A stretch of 64,000 nucleotides of DNA from Acinetobacter nosocomialis (GTDB taxonomy: Bacteria; Pseudomonadota; Gammaproteobacteria; Pseudomonadales; Moraxellaceae), in assembly GCA_025736915.1 (NCBI GenBank), contig CP107049.1, positions 3,348,001-3,412,000 on the forward strand. The letters are read 5' to 3'. How positions within the stretch are numbered: position 1 is the stretch's first letter; each line of letters begins with the position of its first letter. Shown in pieces: positions 61,285 to 64,000 of this stretch. Both the position numbers and the translations under genes were made by a program. The notes below the pieces were generated by a model. It had not been told where the DNA came from. It searched no databases and saw only the letters and a program-made list of their open reading frames with translations.

Positions 61285-64000
61285 ATGCATACAATTTTAG
61301 GCTACTTGTGGCAGTACATCACGAATCCTAAAGCAATTATCGCCTTGTCATTGTTCGTGGCATTGATGTCTTCCTATACTTCAATTCCTCGCCATATATT
61401 TTGGGCTTTAGCATCTGCATATGCGTTAGGGCTCATTGTTTATGGAATTTATTGGCTAATTCAGCGCAAGAAGCATGCGGTTCAAGGTGAAGAGCTTGCT
61501 GAAGCGATTGAAAAAGATACTCAAGCAGAGTACGGCAAAAATAAAGATAAAGAAGAACTGCAACTTATCAGCCAACAAATGAAAGAATCTATTCAATTGA
61601 TTCGTAAGTCAAAGTTAGGCGATAAGAAGGGTAATGCAGCACTATATGAATTGCCGTGGTATATGGTTATTGGTAACCCAGCCGCTGGTAAAAGTTCTGC
61701 GATCTATAATTCTGGTTTAAAGTTCCCTTTTGAAGAAACCCATCAAAAAATGGTTTCGGCTGGTTTAAGTGGTACCCGTAATTGTGACTGGTTCTTTTCT
61801 ACAGAGGGTATTTTATTAGATACGGCTGGTCGTTATTCGGTATATAGCGAAGATCATTCAGAGTGGTTAGGTTTTTTAAATATTTTAAAGAAAAACCGTT
61901 CTAAAGCTCCAGTAAATGGCTTAATTCTTATTGTAAGTATTGCTGAACTGGTGAGCCAAAGCCCTGAACACTCATTGAAGCTCGCTAAAAATTTACGTGC
62001 TCGTATTCAAGATTTAACTGAGCGTTTAGAAGTTGTAGTGCCTGTTTATTTAGTCTTTTCAAAAATGGATTTGATTGCGGGTTTTACCGAGTTTTTCGAA
62101 TTCTATGAAGTACAAGAATATAATCAGGCATGGGGTGCAACATTACCATATGAGCAAAACTCCTCTCATAATGCGGTAGATCTTTTTGAGAAACATTACA
62201 CTATTCTTTATGATGGCTTAAAAGGGGTAAGTTCGACTCACCTTAGTCGTCGACATTCTCAAAATATCTCACCGAGTGTGATGACTTTCCCATTAGAATT
62301 TAAAACATTAAAACCTGCACTCAAAAGTTTTATTGCTACATTGTTTGAAGACAATCCTTACCAGTTCCAGCCAGTTTTCCGTGGTTTCTATTTCACAAGT
62401 GCCTTGCAAGAAGGTGTAATAGAAAGTCCAATGACTGAGCAAATTGCACAAGAATTTCAGCTTTCTCAAATTGCACAAAATGAAGTAAGAGATCAATTAA
62501 AAACAACACCTAACCATGGTTATTTCTTAAAAGGCCTATTTTCAGAAGTCATTTTAAAAGATAAAGATTTAGTTAAACAGCATGTTAATACAAGCAGAAA
62601 ACGTCAACGCTACATTGCATTTATCGGTGCTTTAGCGGGTGTTTCAATTATTCTGGGTGTATGGGTTTGGTCGTATCGCAATAACCAACAGCTTATTTCT
62701 GAAGTTCAAGCTGATTTAAATAAAGTTGTTCAGTTAGAGAAGGGTTCAAACCAACAATTATCAACTCAATTGGAAGCCCTACTGATTTTACAAAGACGTC
62801 TACAGCAATTAGACGAGTTTGATGAAAATAGACCTCTAAAATTTAGTTTTGGTTTATATCAAGGCAATGAGTTACGTGAAAAATTAAAAGCTGAATATTT
62901 AAAAGGCGTTAAACAAATTGTTTTAACACCTACTCAGCAAAATATTGCTCAGTATTTGCAACGTGTGAAAAATAACGAAGCGACTTTAAAAGCAAATCAT
63001 ACCAACGTTGAGATTAAGCAAACTGCTCAAACTCAGCAATATTTAGAGCCGTCAGATACCAATCCACAAGATGCTTATAATGCGTTAAAAGCATATTTGA
63101 TGATGAGTAATCCACAATATATGGATGCAAGTCACTTAAGCGATCAGGTAACGCGTTTCTGGCGTTCTTGGCTGGATGCCAATAAAGGGCAAATGCCACG
63201 TGCAGATATGATTCAGGAAGCTGAACAGATTTTGTCGTATGCAATGACATTAGCAAATGACAAGCAATTCCCGATTTTGGATGCTGACTCTCAATTAGTT
63301 GATCAGACACGTCAAGTATTGCTCTCTGTGATTAGAGGTATGCCAGCACGTGACCGTGTTTATAACGAAATTAAAATGCGTGCTGCTGTTCGCTTCCCAG
63401 CTTTGACAGTAAGTCAAATTGTTGGTGAGGCAAATAAAAATGTTGTATTGGGCAGCTATGCATTACCAGGTGTATTTACTCAAAAAGCTTGGAATGACTA
63501 TGTAGAAAAAGCCATTGAGGAAGCAGCAGATAAGCCTACAGATAGTAAAGACTGGGTGTTAAATAGTCGTCAATCTGATGACTTAACTTTCTCGGGTAGC
63601 CCAGAGCAAATTAGAAAGCAGCTCACAGCACTTTATAAACAAGAATATATCGCTGAATGGAGAAAATTCTTAAGTGGTATTCACTATGCAAAAGCAAATC
63701 AATTTGCTCAGCAAGTCAAAAATATTGATGTATTAGGTGAGCCACAAAATTCACCAATTCGTACTCTTATTGAACGTGTAGCTATTGAAACAAATTGGGA
63801 CAATCCAGTTGTTCAAGCAGAGTTAGCTGCTCCTCAAAAAGGATTTGTTGCTTGGTTTAAACGTAAAGTCTTAAACCGTGATGATAAACAATTAGCAAAT
63901 CAAGCAGCTACTAATGCTCAAGGTGCTATTTCTCAAGAATATCAAATGTTCTATCAGTTGGTTCGTAAGCGTGATGATCAACAAGGTAAATCTTTACTTG
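61285..64000 (+). CDS. tssM: T6SS membrane complex protein TssM (partial, 3' end cut)
   Basis: An uninterrupted frame of 905 codons runs from ATG 61285 off the window. Two N-terminal transmembrane helices (about 14-60) precede a cytoplasmic NTPase domain with Walker A GNPAAGKSS near residue 130 and DTAGRY near 180. A third transmembrane helix lies near 442-462 (FIGALAGVSIILGVWVW). The rest is periplasmic. It spans the envelope with TssL and TssJ, which should lie further along. Confidence 0.96.
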   Translation, partial: MHTILGYLWQYITNPKAIIALSLFVALMSSYTSIPRHIFWALASAYALGLIVYGIYWLIQRKKHAVQGEELAEAIEKDTQAEYGKNKDKEELQLISQQMKESIQLIRKSKLGDKKGNAALYELPWYMVIGNPAAGKSSAIYNSGLKFPFEETHQKMVSAGLSGTRNCDWFFSTEGILLDTAGRYSVYSEDHSEWLGFLNILKKNRSKAPVNGLILIVSIAELVSQSPEHSLKLAKNLRARIQDLTERLEVVVPVYLVFSKMDLIAGFTEFFEFYEVQEYNQAWGATLPYEQNSSHNAVDLFEKHYTILYDGLKGVSSTHLSRRHSQNISPSVMTFPLEFKTLKPALKSFIATLFEDNPYQFQPVFRGFYFTSALQEGVIESPMTEQIAQEFQLSQIAQNEVRDQLKTTPNHGYFLKGLFSEVILKDKDLVKQHVNTSRKRQRYIAFIGALAGVSIILGVWVWSYRNNQQLISEVQADLNKVVQLEKGSNQQLSTQLEALLILQRRLQQLDEFDENRPLKFSFGLYQGNELREKLKAEYLKGVKQIVLTPTQQNIAQYLQRVKNNEATLKANHTNVEIKQTAQTQQYLEPSDTNPQDAYNALKAYLMMSNPQYMDASHLSDQVTRFWRSWLDANKGQMPRADMIQEAEQILSYAMTLANDKQFPILDADSQLVDQTRQVLLSVIRGMPARDRVYNEIKMRAAVRFPALTVSQIVGEANKNVVLGSYALPGVFTQKAWNDYVEKAIEEAADKPTDSKDWVLNSRQSDDLTFSGSPEQIRKQLTALYKQEYIAEWRKFLSGIHYAKANQFAQQVKNIDVLGEPQNSPIRTLIERVAIETNWDNPVVQAELAAPQKGFVAWFKRKVLNRDDKQLANQAATNAQGAISQEYQMFYQLVRKRDDQQGKSLL

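Overview
The window reads as a chromosomal segment of an Acinetobacter, most likely of the A. calcoaceticus-baumannii complex. It is AT-rich, and the type VI secretion locus has the Acinetobacter gene order with the genus-typical AsaA/TslA and AsaB genes. The VgrG, Rhs, guanidine and 5-oxoproline loci also fit this group. Assignment is from gene content and order only. No rRNA, tRNA, CRISPR array or intact insertion sequence was seen.

Layout. 1-1526: end of a small gene and an exported serine hydrolase (minus strand). 1723-2785: a structured RNA followed by a TetR regulator; a diverged second copy of this module lies at 35803-36894. 3235-16611: a T6SS effector island made of VgrG, a 1649-residue Rhs toxin, its probable immunity gene, an orphan Rhs tail with a different toxin, eroded toxin tails and several small immunity-like genes. 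16892-19254: a small membrane protein, a DUF4424 protein and an SDR oxidoreductase. 19251-22761: a bufferin-type (MNIO) RiPP locus with its own ECF sigma factor, and divergent ECF-type promoters that would co-express DoxX. 22852-30311: a LysR regulator and a 5-oxoproline/lactam cluster (atypical NRAMP transporter, PxpA, D-glutamate-cyclase-like protein, fused PxpBC, biotin carboxylase with BCCP). 30615-31835: a CLC antiporter resembling the fluoride clade.

32253-35666 holds three overlapping genes that look like an ABC-three-component conflict system: a restriction-endonuclease-like protein, a small middle component and a Rad50-like ATPase with a zinc hook. 37542-49276 is a guanidine utilisation locus. 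It has a guanidine-I (ykkC) riboswitch, two DUF1989 carboxyguanidine-deiminase-type subunits, guanidine/urea carboxylase, a NikR-like regulator, allophanate hydrolase and an ABC importer. Three 28-bp sites of the form GTAWTAC-N14-GTAATAY precede its three transcription units; the NikR-like protein has lost most nickel ligands and is the obvious candidate to bind them. 49320-52049 is a small MFS/LysR group. After a 1.2-kb AT-rich gap, 53263-64000 is the main T6SS operon (asaA/tslA, tssB, tssC, hcp, tssE, tssF, tssG, asaB, tssM), cut by the window end.

The less explored parts are the three-gene ATPase system, the repeated RNA-TetR module, the nickel-blind NikR regulon, the Rhs toxin tails and the self-contained sigma regulon of the bufferin locus.
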